Shown here: piece after piece, positions 34,043-41,831 of the stretch
How positions within the stretch are numbered: position 1 is the first letter of the stretch
How the letters are laid out: each line of letters begins with the position of its first letter
Assembly: GCA_047972265.1 (NCBI GenBank)
Contig: JBKEAM010000045.1
Location: 1 to 64,000 of the forward strand
Reading direction: 5' to 3'
Source of the DNA: JAAYCI01 sp047972265
GTDB lineage: Bacteria > Bacillota > Clostridia > Oscillospirales > Ruminococcaceae
DNA: 64,000 bases
Translations under genes and position numbers: made by a program
The notes under the pieces: generated by a model
The model's database searches: none
What the model saw: only the letters and a program-made list of their open reading frames with translations
Told to the model about the DNA's origin: nothing

Positions 34043-34546
34043 TTACGCGCCAATTACTTCCAGCAAGAAAGAGATCTTAGCAATCTTGCCTTTGGTAGCT
34101 GCGTTATCGGGCTGGATGGTGGTATCACCTACACGGCGCAGGCCCAGGCTGTAAGCAACGGCTTTTTGAGGCTCGGTGCAGCCAAGCAGAGCTTTTTTAA
34201 GAGTAAGTTTGATGCCGTCGGCTTTCGCTTTTGGGGCAGCTTTCTTCTCTTTAGCCTGAGAGGTTACCACTATGGTCTTGCCGGTTGCCTTAGCAGCGGC
34301 CGGTTTGGCCTGTTCTTTTTTAGCAGCGGGCTTGGCATCTGCTTTAGCAGCAGGTGCTTTAGCAGCAGCGGGCTTTTTAGCAGCCGGCTTCTTTTCCGCA
34401 GCGGATTTTTTTTCTGCGGCCGGTTTTTTGGCAGCAGCGGGCTTTTTAGCGGCAGCCGGTTTTTTGGCGGCCGGAGCTTTCTTTTCAGCAGCGGGCTTTT
34501 CCCCAGCGGGGGCCTGCCCGGCTGTTTTTTTGGTTTCTTCTGCCAT
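34043..34546 (-). CDS. rpmD: 50S ribosomal protein L30 with a long Ala/Lys/Pro-rich N-terminal extension
   Basis: 167 residues, while L30 is normally 56-60. Residues 112-167 are a complete L30 (IKLTLKKALLGCTEPQKAVA, LGLRRVGDTTI, DNAATKGKIAKISFLL). Residues 1-111 are low-complexity and basic, built from AAKKPAA/AAEKKPA repeats like histone H1 tails, with only a short non-repeat part (ATGKTIVVTSQAKEKK, ~87-102). GGAGG 8 bp before ATG and the absence of another start show that the extension is translated. The domain lies in the normal rpsE-rpmD-rplO position. The extension could bind rRNA or DNA; that is inference. Confidence 0.93.
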   Translation of the reverse strand: MAEETKKTAGQAPAGEKPAAEKKAPAAKKPAAAKKPAAAKKPAAEKKSAAEKKPAAKKPAAAKAPAAKADAKPAAKKEQAKPAAAKATGKTIVVTSQAKEKKAAPKAKADGIKLTLKKALLGCTEPQKAVAYSLGLRRVGDTTIQPDNAATKGKIAKISFLLEVIGA

Positions 34547-34560
34547 GGGGCTTGCCTCCT

Positions 34561-35061
34561 TTAAGCTAAGATTTCCTGCACGGTCTTGCCACGTTTTGCG
34601 GCAACACTTTCCAGGCTGGAAAGGTCTTTAAGACCATTGATGGTTGCAGTAACCACGTTAATCGGGTTATTGGAGCGCTGGCATTTGGTACGAATGTCCT
34701 TGATGCCTGCGGCTTCAACTACGGCACGCACAGCACCGCCGGCAATAACGCCGGTACCGGCCGGAGCGGGACGCATAAGCACGCGGCCTGCGCCGAATGC
34801 ACCAATTACCTCGTGAGGAATTGTGGTGCCGCGCAGCGGAACGCGGATAAGGTTTTTCTTGGCATCTTCAATGCCCTTGCGGATTGCCTCGGGAACTTCG
34901 CCTGCTTTGCCAATGCCAAAGCCTACAATGCCGGCGCCGTCTCCTACTACTACCAAAGCGGCAAACTTGAAGATACGGCCACCCTTAACGGTTTTGGAAA
35001 CACGGTTGATAGATACAACCTTTTCCTGCAGATCCATGGTCGTTGCGTCTAAAATTTCCAT
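34561..35061 (-). CDS. rpsE: 30S ribosomal protein S5
   Basis: 166 residues; double-stranded RNA-binding fold plus S5 C-terminal domain, guarding decoding fidelity at the mRNA entry. LQEKVVSINRVSKTVKGGRI and VVGDGAGIVGFGIGKAGEVP are diagnostic. GGAGG is 5 bp before the ATG. Confidence 0.97.
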   Translation of the reverse strand: MEILDATTMDLQEKVVSINRVSKTVKGGRIFKFAALVVVGDGAGIVGFGIGKAGEVPEAIRKGIEDAKKNLIRVPLRGTTIPHEVIGAFGAGRVLMRPAPAGTGVIAGGAVRAVVEAAGIKDIRTKCQRSNNPINVVTATINGLKDLSSLESVAAKRGKTVQEILA

Positions 35062-35071
35062 GTTATCCTCC

Positions 35072-35431
35072 TCACAGCTGAAGGCCGCCCTCGCGGGCGC
35101 CCTCGGCCAAAGCCTTCACGCGGCCACGATATACAAAGCCGCCACGGTCGAATACTACCTGCTTAATGCCCTTTGCCAGAGCCTTTTCAGCAATAGCTTT
35201 TCCAACCTTACCAGCGGCCTCAATGTTGCCGCCGTATTCGCCGAACCCTTTGTCCATTGTAGAAGCGGACGCAAGGGTAGTACCGGTTACGTCATCAATA
35301 ATTTGGGCATAGATGTGCTTGGAGGAGCGGAACACATCCAACCGCGGGCACTCGGCTGTGCCGGAAATCTTGCCACGCACACGATGGTGACGACGAAGAC
35401 GTGCCACGTTTTTATCGGGTTTGTTGATCAT
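35072..35431 (-). CDS. rplR: 50S ribosomal protein L18
   Basis: 119 residues; binds 5S rRNA together with L5. Basic N-terminus (VARLRRHHRVRGKISGT) and the motif FDRGGFVYRGRVKALAEGAR at the end are typical. Confidence 0.97.
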   Translation of the reverse strand: MINKPDKNVARLRRHHRVRGKISGTAECPRLDVFRSSKHIYAQIIDDVTGTTLASASTMDKGFGEYGGNIEAAGKVGKAIAEKALAKGIKQVVFDRGGFVYRGRVKALAEGAREGGLQL

Positions 35432-35449
35432 ACGGTTTCACTCCTTCCT

Positions 35450-35995
35450 TTATTTAGAGCCCTTGCCTGCCTTGCCTTCTTTGCGGATTACGTATTCGCC
35501 AACATAGCGGATACCTTTTCCCTTGTAAGGCTCGGGCGGGCGTTTCTCACGGATTTCGGCGGCAAACTGGCCCACCGCCTGCTTGTCAATTCCATTAACC
35601 ACAATTTTGTTGGGTTCCGGCACATCAATGGTAATGCCATCAACTTCCTCAATAATTACCTGATGAGAATAACCCAGGTTCATTACCAAAGTCTTGCCCT
35701 GTTTTTGTGCACGGTAACCAACGCCCTGGATTTCCAGGTTTTTAGAAAAGCCTTGGTTCACACCGTCTACCATATTCTGGACGAGGGTGCGGGAAAGGCC
35801 ATGCAGGCTACGCGCCATTTTGTCGTCATTAGGACGGGTCACTACTACCTCTCCGCCTTCTACTTTTACAGTAATAAGGGAATGGATGGTGGAATCCAGA
35901 GTGCCCTTGGGGCCCTTTACAGACACGTGGTTACCATCGACCTTAACTTCCACGCCTGCTGGAATGACAATGGGTTTTCTTCCGATTCTCGACAT
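35450..35995 (-). CDS. rplF: 50S ribosomal protein L6
   Basis: 181 residues; two repeated alpha/beta domains near the factor-binding stalk base. MSRIGRKPIVIPAGV and PEPYKGKGIRYVGEYVIRKE are diagnostic. ATG 35995 is preferred to an in-frame TTG two codons upstream, which is too close to the GGGG site. Confidence 0.97.
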   Translation of the reverse strand: MSRIGRKPIVIPAGVEVKVDGNHVSVKGPKGTLDSTIHSLITVKVEGGEVVVTRPNDDKMARSLHGLSRTLVQNMVDGVNQGFSKNLEIQGVGYRAQKQGKTLVMNLGYSHQVIIEEVDGITIDVPEPNKIVVNGIDKQAVGQFAAEIREKRPPEPYKGKGIRYVGEYVIRKEGKAGKGSK

Positions 35996-36013
35996 AGTCA
36001 ACTGCCCCTTTCT

Positions 36014-36412
36014 TTACCACACAAAGGCCAGAACTTCGCCGCCAACATTTTCTTTGCGGGCTGCTTTGTCTGTCATAACGCCTTTTGAAGTGGAGATGAT
36101 TGCGATACCAAGGCCACGTAGAACCTTCGGCATATCTTCGCGGCTGGAATAAATGCGCAAGCCGGGTTTAGAAACCCTGCGCAGACCGGAAATTACCGGC
36201 GCGCCACTTGCGTTGTACTTTAGTGTAATACGGATAACACCCTGTTTTTTGTCTTCGATAACCTGCATGTTCTTCGCATAGCCCTCTTCTACCAAAATTT
36301 TGGCAATGGCTTTTTTTATGTTAGAAGCAGGAATGTCAACATTGGGGTGCTTGGCATTGCTCGCGTTGCGAACGCGGGTCAGCAAATCGGCCACTGGATC
36401 GGTTGTATGCAT
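36014..36412 (-). CDS. rpsH: 30S ribosomal protein S8
   Basis: 132 residues; central-domain 16S rRNA binder. DPVADLLTRVRNA and ISTSKGVMTDKAARKENVGG are diagnostic. In E. coli S8 represses the spc operon; no matching site was sought beyond noting the repeat in the gap upstream (36469-36545). Confidence 0.97.
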   Translation of the reverse strand: MHTTDPVADLLTRVRNASNAKHPNVDIPASNIKKAIAKILVEEGYAKNMQVIEDKKQGVIRITLKYNASGAPVISGLRRVSKPGLRIYSSREDMPKVLRGLGIAIISTSKGVMTDKAARKENVGGEVLAFVW

Positions 36413-36468
36413 GCCACAGACCTCCTGAATTCGTAATTAGTGTTTAGCGGGTAGCCATTAGTTGTGAT

Positions 36469-36545
36469 AGTTGGAAGCCGGTTTCTTTTTAAAAAGACCT
36501 GGCCACTCAAAAGGCATCTGCCTTCCTTTGCAACTAACGACTAAC
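36469..36545. repeat. Non-coding repeat copy 1, between rpsZ and rpsH
   Basis: About 77 bp in the 161-bp gap. It shares AGTTGG-AGCCGGTTTC, a GACCTG block, CTCAAAAGG and GCAACTAACGACTAA with a second copy at 38110-38183, also in a spc-block gap and in the same orientation. No ORF. Confidence 0.6.
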
Positions 36546-36573
36546 GACTATTTTCTAATAAACGGGTTGAAAA

Positions 36574-36759
36574 TTACCAGCTTGCCTTGCGCACACCGGG
36601 AATTTCGCCCTTGTAAGCCAGCTCCCTAAAGCAGATACGGCAAATGCCATACTTGCGCAGGTAAGCATGCGGACGGCCGCAAATGCGGCAGCGGTTATGC
36701 TCGCGAGTGGAGAACTTTGCCGGCCGCTGAGACCGGATGATCATACTAGTTTTTGCCAC
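36574..36759 (-). CDS. rpsZ: 30S ribosomal protein S14 (zinc type)
   Basis: 61 residues, the short type-Z form. Zinc ligands are CRICGRPH...CRIC (C-x2-C-x12-C-x2-C). It starts at GTG 36759, 7 bp after GGGAGGGAG, itself overlapping the rplE stop region; the longer frame upstream is not used. It lies 15 bp after rplE. Confidence 0.95.
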   Translation of the reverse strand: MAKTSMIIRSQRPAKFSTREHNRCRICGRPHAYLRKYGICRICFRELAYKGEIPGVRKASW

Positions 36760-36775
36760 GCGGTTTCTCCCTCCC

Positions 36776-37324
36776 TTAGTTTGCGAACGGGGCGCCAAGC
36801 AGACTTAACAGCTCTTTGCCCTCTTCGTCGGTTTTGGCAGTGGTAATAAAAGCAATGTCCATGCCACGTACAGCATCAATCTTGTCGTAATCAATTTCCG
36901 GGAAAATCAGCTGCTCGCGTACGCCCACAGCATAGTTGCCGCGTCCGTCAAACGAGTTGCCATTGATACCACGGAAGTCACGTACACGGGGGAAAGCAAC
37001 AGAGAACAGGCGGTCTACAAATTCGTACATCCTGTCTCCGCGCAGGGTAATCTTTGCACCAATGGGCATTCCCTCGCGCAGTTTAAAGTTAGCCACGCTC
37101 TTTTTGGCTTTGCAGATGGTAGCCCACTGGCCGGTGATGATAGCAAGGTCGGCTACAATGGCGTCCAGAACCTTCGGGTTCTCACGAGCCTCGCCGCAGC
37201 CTACGTTAATCACAACTTTGTCCAGTTTGGGGATCTGCATCACGCTTTTATAGCCAAATTTTTTCATTAAGGCAGGCGCGGTTTCTTTAAGGTACTTTTC
37301 TTTCATTCTCGGCGTAGTTGCCAT
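36776..37324 (-). CDS. rplE: 50S ribosomal protein L5
   Basis: 182 residues; 5S rRNA-binding central protuberance protein that contacts P-site tRNA. IPKLDKVVINVGCGEARENP and FPRVRDFRGINGNSFDGRGN are diagnostic. ATG 37324 lies 9 bp after GGGAGG; an ATG 9 bp earlier abuts the site. Confidence 0.97.
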   Translation of the reverse strand: MATTPRMKEKYLKETAPALMKKFGYKSVMQIPKLDKVVINVGCGEARENPKVLDAIVADLAIITGQWATICKAKKSVANFKLREGMPIGAKITLRGDRMYEFVDRLFSVAFPRVRDFRGINGNSFDGRGNYAVGVREQLIFPEIDYDKIDAVRGMDIAFITTAKTDEEGKELLSLLGAPFAN

Positions 37325-37342
37325 GTTTCGCATCCTCCCTTA

Positions 37343-37669
37343 TTAAAACTCGGCGCTGCATTTTTTGCAAACGCGCACTTTTTTGCCGTCTTTGCCCACA
37401 GCGTGGCCTATACGGGTAGGCTCTTTGCATTTGGGGCAAACCAGCATTACTTTGCTGGCGTACAGTGCGGCTTCGGCTTTAACCAGGCCGCCCTGCTCGT
37501 TTTGGTTGCGGGGTTTAACATGTTTTGTAACCATGTTAACGCCTTCCACAATTACCTTGCCCTCTTTGGGGCTAACAGCCATAACTTTACCTTCCGCCTT
37601 GCGGGCGGCGTCTTTACCGCTGATAACGCGTACGGTGTCACCGGTTTTAACATGGATCTTAATATTCAT
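37343..37669 (-). CDS. rplX: 50S ribosomal protein L24
   Basis: 108 residues; assembly initiator with an N-terminal KOW domain (VKTGDTVRVISGKDAARKAEG). The C-terminus carries two CxxC pairs (LVCPKCKEPTRIGH, VRVCKKCSAEF), a zinc-ribbon-like end common in Clostridia. ATG 37669 lies 9 bp after GGAGG. Confidence 0.96.
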   Translation of the reverse strand: MNIKIHVKTGDTVRVISGKDAARKAEGKVMAVSPKEGKVIVEGVNMVTKHVKPRNQNEQGGLVKAEAALYASKVMLVCPKCKEPTRIGHAVGKDGKKVRVCKKCSAEF

Positions 37670-37683
37670 TATCGGCAACCTCC

Positions 37684-38052
37684 TTACAGCGATTCCGGGG
37701 CAAGCGATAAAATCTTTAGGTAGCCTTTTTCACGCAGTTCGCGTGCAACTGGCCCAAAGATACGTGTGCCCTTGGGGTTTTTATCGTCACGAATCAATAC
37801 GGCTGCGTTTTCGTCAAAACGAATATAGCTGCCGTCGTCGCGGCGCAGGCCGTGCTTAGAACGCACGATTACTGCTCGTACAACATCACCTTTTTTTACG
37901 CCACTGTTGGGGGCGCTCTTCTTTACAGAAGCTACGATGACATCACCAATATTGGCATATCTCTTGCGGCTGCCGCCCAAAACGCGAATGCACATCAGTT
38001 CTTTCGCGCCGGTGTTGTCGGCAACCTTGAGACGTGTTTGCATCTGTACCAT
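37684..38052 (-). CDS. rplN: 50S ribosomal protein L14
   Basis: 122 residues, the exact family length; at the subunit interface (bridge B5/B8). MVQMQTRLKVADNTGAKELM and RDDGSYIRFDENAAVLI are diagnostic. A 149-bp gap with a non-coding repeat separates it from rpsQ, so it may have its own regulation. Confidence 0.97.
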   Translation of the reverse strand: MVQMQTRLKVADNTGAKELMCIRVLGGSRKRYANIGDVIVASVKKSAPNSGVKKGDVVRAVIVRSKHGLRRDDGSYIRFDENAAVLIRDDKNPKGTRIFGPVARELREKGYLKILSLAPESL

Positions 38053-38109
38053 CTCAAAGGTCCTCCTTTAAATAGTTAATAGGAGTTAGGAATTAGGAAT
38101 TAGCACATC

Positions 38110-38183
38110 AGTTGGTAGCCGGTTTCATGTTTTACAATGACCTGACTGCTCAAAGGATTTTTCCTTTTGACAACTAACAACCA
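38110..38183. repeat. Non-coding repeat copy 2, between rpsQ and rplN
   Basis: Second copy of the element at 36469-36545 (AGTTGGTAGCCGGTTTC, ATGACCTGACTGCTCAAAGG, GACAACTAACAACCAA). To its left is a three-fold TTAGGAAT-like tandem at about 38082-38102. No ORF. Confidence 0.6.
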
Positions 38184-38201
38184 ATACCTGCTTTCTAGCA
38201 A

Positions 38202-38459
38202 CTATTTTGCTTTCTCCAGGACTTTTACAAGTCTCCAGCGCTTATCTTTCGAGAGCGGGCGGGTTTCCATGATTGTAACACGATCCCCGATGCCGCATTC
38301 GTTGTTTTCATCGTGCGCCTTAAATTTTACAGTGCGCTTAATGATTTTTTTGTACAAGGGGTGGCGCACGCTGTCTTTCACTGCCACTACGATGGTTTTA
38401 TCCATCTTATCCGACACAACTGTGCCGGTTCTTGATTTTCTCAAATTCCGCTGTTCCAT
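38202..38459 (-). CDS. rpsQ: 30S ribosomal protein S17
   Basis: 85 residues; OB-fold primary 16S rRNA binder. RKSRTGTVVSDKMDKTIVVA and GDRVTIMETRPLSKDKRWRL are diagnostic. GGGGAGG precedes ATG. Confidence 0.97.
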   Translation of the reverse strand: MEQRNLRKSRTGTVVSDKMDKTIVVAVKDSVRHPLYKKIIKRTVKFKAHDENNECGIGDRVTIMETRPLSKDKRWRLVKVLEKAK

Positions 38460-38473
38460 CGTCCATCCTCCCC

Positions 38474-38677
38474 TTATTTATTGCCGTCTGCGGCGGTTAC
38501 ATCTACCAGTACTGTCTTAACACGGGCGATGTCACGCTTAACGGTTTTGATGCGCTGGGGGTTGTCCAGCTGGTTGATGGCATGCTGAAAGCGAAGGTTG
38601 AAAAGCTCTTGTTTCAAATCATCCAGCTTTTTGTTCAGCTCTGCCTGCTTCATATCGCGCAGTTCGCTTGCTTTCAT
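38474..38677 (-). CDS. rpmC: 50S ribosomal protein L29
   Basis: 67 residues; two-helix protein at the tunnel exit. MKASELRDMKQAELNKKLDD and LFNLRFQHAINQLDNPQRIK are diagnostic. Its ATG overlaps the rplP TAA by one base. Confidence 0.97.
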   Translation of the reverse strand: MKASELRDMKQAELNKKLDDLKQELFNLRFQHAINQLDNPQRIKTVKRDIARVKTVLVDVTAADGNK

Positions 38678-39105
38678 TATGCGTCACCATCCTTTTCCTC
38701 TTCCCGCTTAACAAACTTAGTTTTTACAGGAAGTTTGTGGCTGGCAAGGCGCAGTGCCTCACGGGCAGTTTCCTCGCTTACGTCGGCCAGCTCAAACAAA
38801 ACACGGCCAGGTTTTACCACCGCTACCCAGTACTCGGGGCTGCCTTTACCAGAACCCATTCGGGTTTCGGCGGGCTTTTCGGTAACAGGCTTATCGGGGA
38901 AAATTTTGATCCATACCTTACCACCACGTTTAATGTAGCGGGTCATGGCAATACGGGCGGCTTCAATCTGGTTCGAGGTGATCCACGCCGGCTCAAGAGC
39001 TACGATGCCGAACTGGCCCTGGTTTACCACATTGCCGCGTGTTGCTTTGCCCTTCATACGGCCGCGTTGTTGACGGCGGAACTTAACACGTTTGGGCATT
39101 AACAT
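38677..39105 (-). CDS. rplP: 50S ribosomal protein L16
   Basis: 142 residues; binds near the A-site tRNA elbow and completes 50S assembly. MLMPKRVKFRRQQRGRMKG and GRVLFELADVSEETAREALR are diagnostic. Start overlaps the rpsC stop by one base (TAATG). Confidence 0.97.
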   Translation of the reverse strand: MLMPKRVKFRRQQRGRMKGKATRGNVVNQGQFGIVALEPAWITSNQIEAARIAMTRYIKRGGKVWIKIFPDKPVTEKPAETRMGSGKGSPEYWVAVVKPGRVLFELADVSEETAREALRLASHKLPVKTKFVKREEEKDGDA

Positions 39106-39863
39106 TAGCGGTTGCCTCCTTCCTTACGTTGCGGCCTGTCGCCGCGGGGACGACGGGGCCCCCTGTCACGGTCGTTGGCGCGGGGAGGACGGGCAATCTC
39201 TTCAATCGGTTTTGTGCCCTTAAGCACTTCGCCTTTGTATACCCATACCTTTACGCCTACACGGCCATAGGTTGTTTTTGCTTCGGCAAAGCCGTAGTCA
39301 ATGTCTGCACGCAGGGTTTGCAGCGGAATGGTGCCTTCGTGATAATGCTCGGTACGAGCAATATCGGCGCCGTTCAAACGGCCGCTAACCTGGATTTTGA
39401 TGCCCTTTGCGCCAAAACGCATGGCACGTCCAATGCTCTGCTTCATTACGCGGCGGAAAGCCATGCGGCGTTCCAGCTGCTGTGCAACACTCTCGGCTAC
39501 CAGCTGTGCGTTGGTATCGGCGTTTTTAACCTCAACAATGTTTAGGTTTACGCTTTTGCCAATCAACTTTTCAATCTCGGCACGCAGGCCATCAATTTCG
39601 TTGCCGCCGCGGCCAATTACCATGCCGGGCTTTGCGCAAAACAGATTGATTTTCACACGAGGGGTGCTGGTGGCGGGATCAATGGTACGCTCGATCTCGA
39701 TTTTAGATACACCAGCCGAGTACAACTTATTTTTTAAATGTTTCCGAACCTTTTGGTCTTCTACCAAAGCATCTGCGAAATGCTTCTTATCTACGAACCA
39801 GCGGCTGTTCCAATCCCGGATAACCCCGACTCGCAGGCCGTTCGGATTAACTTTCTGACCCAT
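39105..39863 (-). CDS. rpsC: 30S ribosomal protein S3
   Basis: 252 residues; mRNA-entry helicase face. N-terminal MGQKVNPNGLRVGVIRDWNS, KH domain (about 60-110, PGMVIGRGGNEIDGLR), C-terminal S3 domain (FGAKGIKIQVSGRLNGADIA), then a basic Arg/Pro-rich tail of about 35 residues, longer than the E. coli protein (233). Confidence 0.97.
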   Translation of the reverse strand: MGQKVNPNGLRVGVIRDWNSRWFVDKKHFADALVEDQKVRKHLKNKLYSAGVSKIEIERTIDPATSTPRVKINLFCAKPGMVIGRGGNEIDGLRAEIEKLIGKSVNLNIVEVKNADTNAQLVAESVAQQLERRMAFRRVMKQSIGRAMRFGAKGIKIQVSGRLNGADIARTEHYHEGTIPLQTLRADIDYGFAEAKTTYGRVGVKVWVYKGEVLKGTKPIEEIARPPRANDRDRGPRRPRGDRPQRKEGGNR

Positions 39864-39875
39864 TGTCTTTCCTCC

Positions 39876-40223
39876 TTACGCTTGCGTTTCTTGGAGCACC
39901 ACCGTAATATGGCTGGTCCTCTTCAGGATGCGGAACGCCTTGCCGTGATCTTTGGGCAAAATGCGTTTGAGTGTGGGACCGGGAGTTACAAAGCACTCTG
40001 CAACGTACAGGCTGTTCTTGTCCATGTTGTGGTTGTTCTCGGCGTTTGCCGCTGCCGAGTTTACCAATTTGATCAAAAGCTCCGAAGCGGCTTTCGGTGT
40101 GTACTTCAGGATGGCCAGCGCCTTGTCCACCGGTTGGTTGCGGATGAGGTCGAGAACCACCGAGACCTTGCGAGGCGAAATGCGAGCATAGCTCAGTTTC
40201 GCTCTAGCTTGTGTGTCTGCCAT
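39876..40223 (-). CDS. rplV: 50S ribosomal protein L22
   Basis: 115 residues; its beta-hairpin lines the exit tunnel, where macrolide-resistance changes occur. ARLSYARISPRKVSVVLDL-like start (here ARAKLSYARISPRKVS) and GPTLKRILP with the hairpin region are typical, ending HITVVLQE. Confidence 0.96.
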   Translation of the reverse strand: MADTQARAKLSYARISPRKVSVVLDLIRNQPVDKALAILKYTPKAASELLIKLVNSAAANAENNHNMDKNSLYVAECFVTPGPTLKRILPKDHGKAFRILKRTSHITVVLQETQA

Positions 40224-40240
40224 TATACTCTCTCCTCTCC

Positions 40241-40516
40241 TTACTTACCGGCTGTTTTGCTGCCTGCATGTCCCTTAAAGGTACGTGTGGGTGCAAACTC
40301 GCCCAGTTTATGTCCTACCATATCTTCGGTTACATATACCGGCACATGTTTGCGCCCGTCATGTACTGCAAAGGTGTGGCCTACAAAATCAGGGAAAATG
40401 GTGGAAGCGCGGCTCCATGTTTTTAAAACACGTTTCTCGCCTGCTTCGTTCATGCCTAGCACGCGCTTAAGAAGCGCAGCCTGCACGTAAGGCCCTTTTT
40501 TAATACTTCTGCCCAT
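40241..40516 (-). CDS. rpsS: 30S ribosomal protein S19
   Basis: 91 residues; 30S head protein next to S13. MGRSIKKGPYVQAALLKRV and GRKHVPVYVTEDMVGHKLGE are diagnostic. AAGGAGGAG precedes ATG. Confidence 0.97.
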   Translation of the reverse strand: MGRSIKKGPYVQAALLKRVLGMNEAGEKRVLKTWSRASTIFPDFVGHTFAVHDGRKHVPVYVTEDMVGHKLGEFAPTRTFKGHAGSKTAGK

Positions 40517-40531
40517 ATGCTGCTCTCCTCC

Positions 40532-41362
40532 TTAACCTCTTGCGCGCTTAACAATGTACATGTCCGAGCGCTTTTTATTTTTACGGGTTTTGTAGCCAAG
40601 AGTGGGTTTGCCCCAGGGAGTAACAGGTCCGGGACGGCCAACAGGGCTTTTGCCCTCACCACCGCCGTGCGGGTGATCAACCGGGTTCATAACGCTACCG
40701 CGTACGGTTGGTCTCCAGCCCATGTGGCGTTTACGGCCAGCTTTACCAATGTTTACATTCTCGTGGTCTACGTTGCCTACCTGGCCAATGCTTGCAATGC
40801 ATTCGATAGGAATGTTGCGCATTTCGCCGGACGGCAGGCGTACCAGGGCGTATTTGCCTTCTTTAGCCATCAGCTGAGCACTGCCGCCCGCGCTGCGAAC
40901 CATTTGGGCACCCTTGCCGGGGTACATCTCGATGTTGTGGATAACAGTACCTACCGGAATGTTGCCAAAAGGAAGCGCATTGCCGGGTTTAATGTCGGCG
41001 TGGGGGCCGTTCATTACCTTGTCGCCTACTTTAAGGCCTTCAGGAGCAATGATGTAGGCTTTCTCGCCGTCAGTGTACTCAATCAAAGCAATATGAGCGG
41101 TGCGGTTGGGGTCATACTCTAGGGTTTTAACCTCAGCCTCAACGTCAAATTTATTACGCTTAAAGTCGATAACACGGTATTTTGTACGGTTGCCGCCGCC
41201 ATGGTGGCGTACGGTAATGCGGCCGTTAGAATTGCGGCCGGAGTGTTTTTTCATCGGCTCCAGCAGGCTGCGCTCGGGCTCTACCTTAGACAAGCCCGAA
41301 TAATCGGTAACCGTCATACCGCGGCGGCCCGGCGTAGTGGGCTTGTACTTTTTAATCGCCAT
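40532..41362 (-). CDS. rplB: 50S ribosomal protein L2
   Basis: 276 residues; essential for subunit joining and peptidyl transfer. The catalytic-region motif GSVMNPVDHPHGGGEGKSP (residues ~222-240, with the conserved His) and N-terminal IKKYKPTTPGRRGMTV are diagnostic. A 172-bp structured gap separates it from rplW. Confidence 0.98.
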   Translation of the reverse strand: MAIKKYKPTTPGRRGMTVTDYSGLSKVEPERSLLEPMKKHSGRNSNGRITVRHHGGGNRTKYRVIDFKRNKFDVEAEVKTLEYDPNRTAHIALIEYTDGEKAYIIAPEGLKVGDKVMNGPHADIKPGNALPFGNIPVGTVIHNIEMYPGKGAQMVRSAGGSAQLMAKEGKYALVRLPSGEMRNIPIECIASIGQVGNVDHENVNIGKAGRKRHMGWRPTVRGSVMNPVDHPHGGGEGKSPVGRPGPVTPWGKPTLGYKTRKNKKRSDMYIVKRARG

Positions 41363-41534
41363 TCGGAATTCAACTCCTTAATAATGCAGGATTATATCCT
41401 GTCGAGATTTGCGGGATCTTCTCATCCCATACACAAGCTGCCCTGCGGGCGGTATTCCCTGGTGGCAAAAACCCGGCAGCTTATTCTCTTCGCCTTTACT
41501 TACAAAGGCAGGGGCAATGCCCCCTCAAAAAATC

Positions 41535-41831
41535 TTAGGTCATGGATTCGAAGAATTCGATGCCCTTCGATTTTTCGGATAAGGTAACAATTGCTTTTTT
41601 GTAAGAAGCGGTGTATCCGCCGTGTGCACCCTGGCGGCGGAACTGACCGCGCACCGAAATGGTGTTTACCTTGTTAACCTCAACGCCAAACAGAGATTCT
41701 ACTGCCGAAGCAATATCAATTTTGGTGGCGCTTTTGGCAACGCGGAATGTGTATTTGCGCTGCGGGATGCCCTGCATCGAGTTCTCTGTGATGATGGGGC
41801 CCAGCACGATGTCTTGAGGTGCTGTTTTCAT
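41535..41831 (-). CDS. rplW: 50S ribosomal protein L23
   Basis: 98 residues; docking site for trigger factor and SRP at the tunnel exit. DIVLGPIITENSMQGIPQRK and FGVEVNKVNTISVRGQFRR are diagnostic. Its start overlaps the rplD stop by one base. Confidence 0.96.
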   Translation of the reverse strand: MKTAPQDIVLGPIITENSMQGIPQRKYTFRVAKSATKIDIASAVESLFGVEVNKVNTISVRGQFRRQGAHGGYTASYKKAIVTLSEKSKGIEFFESMT

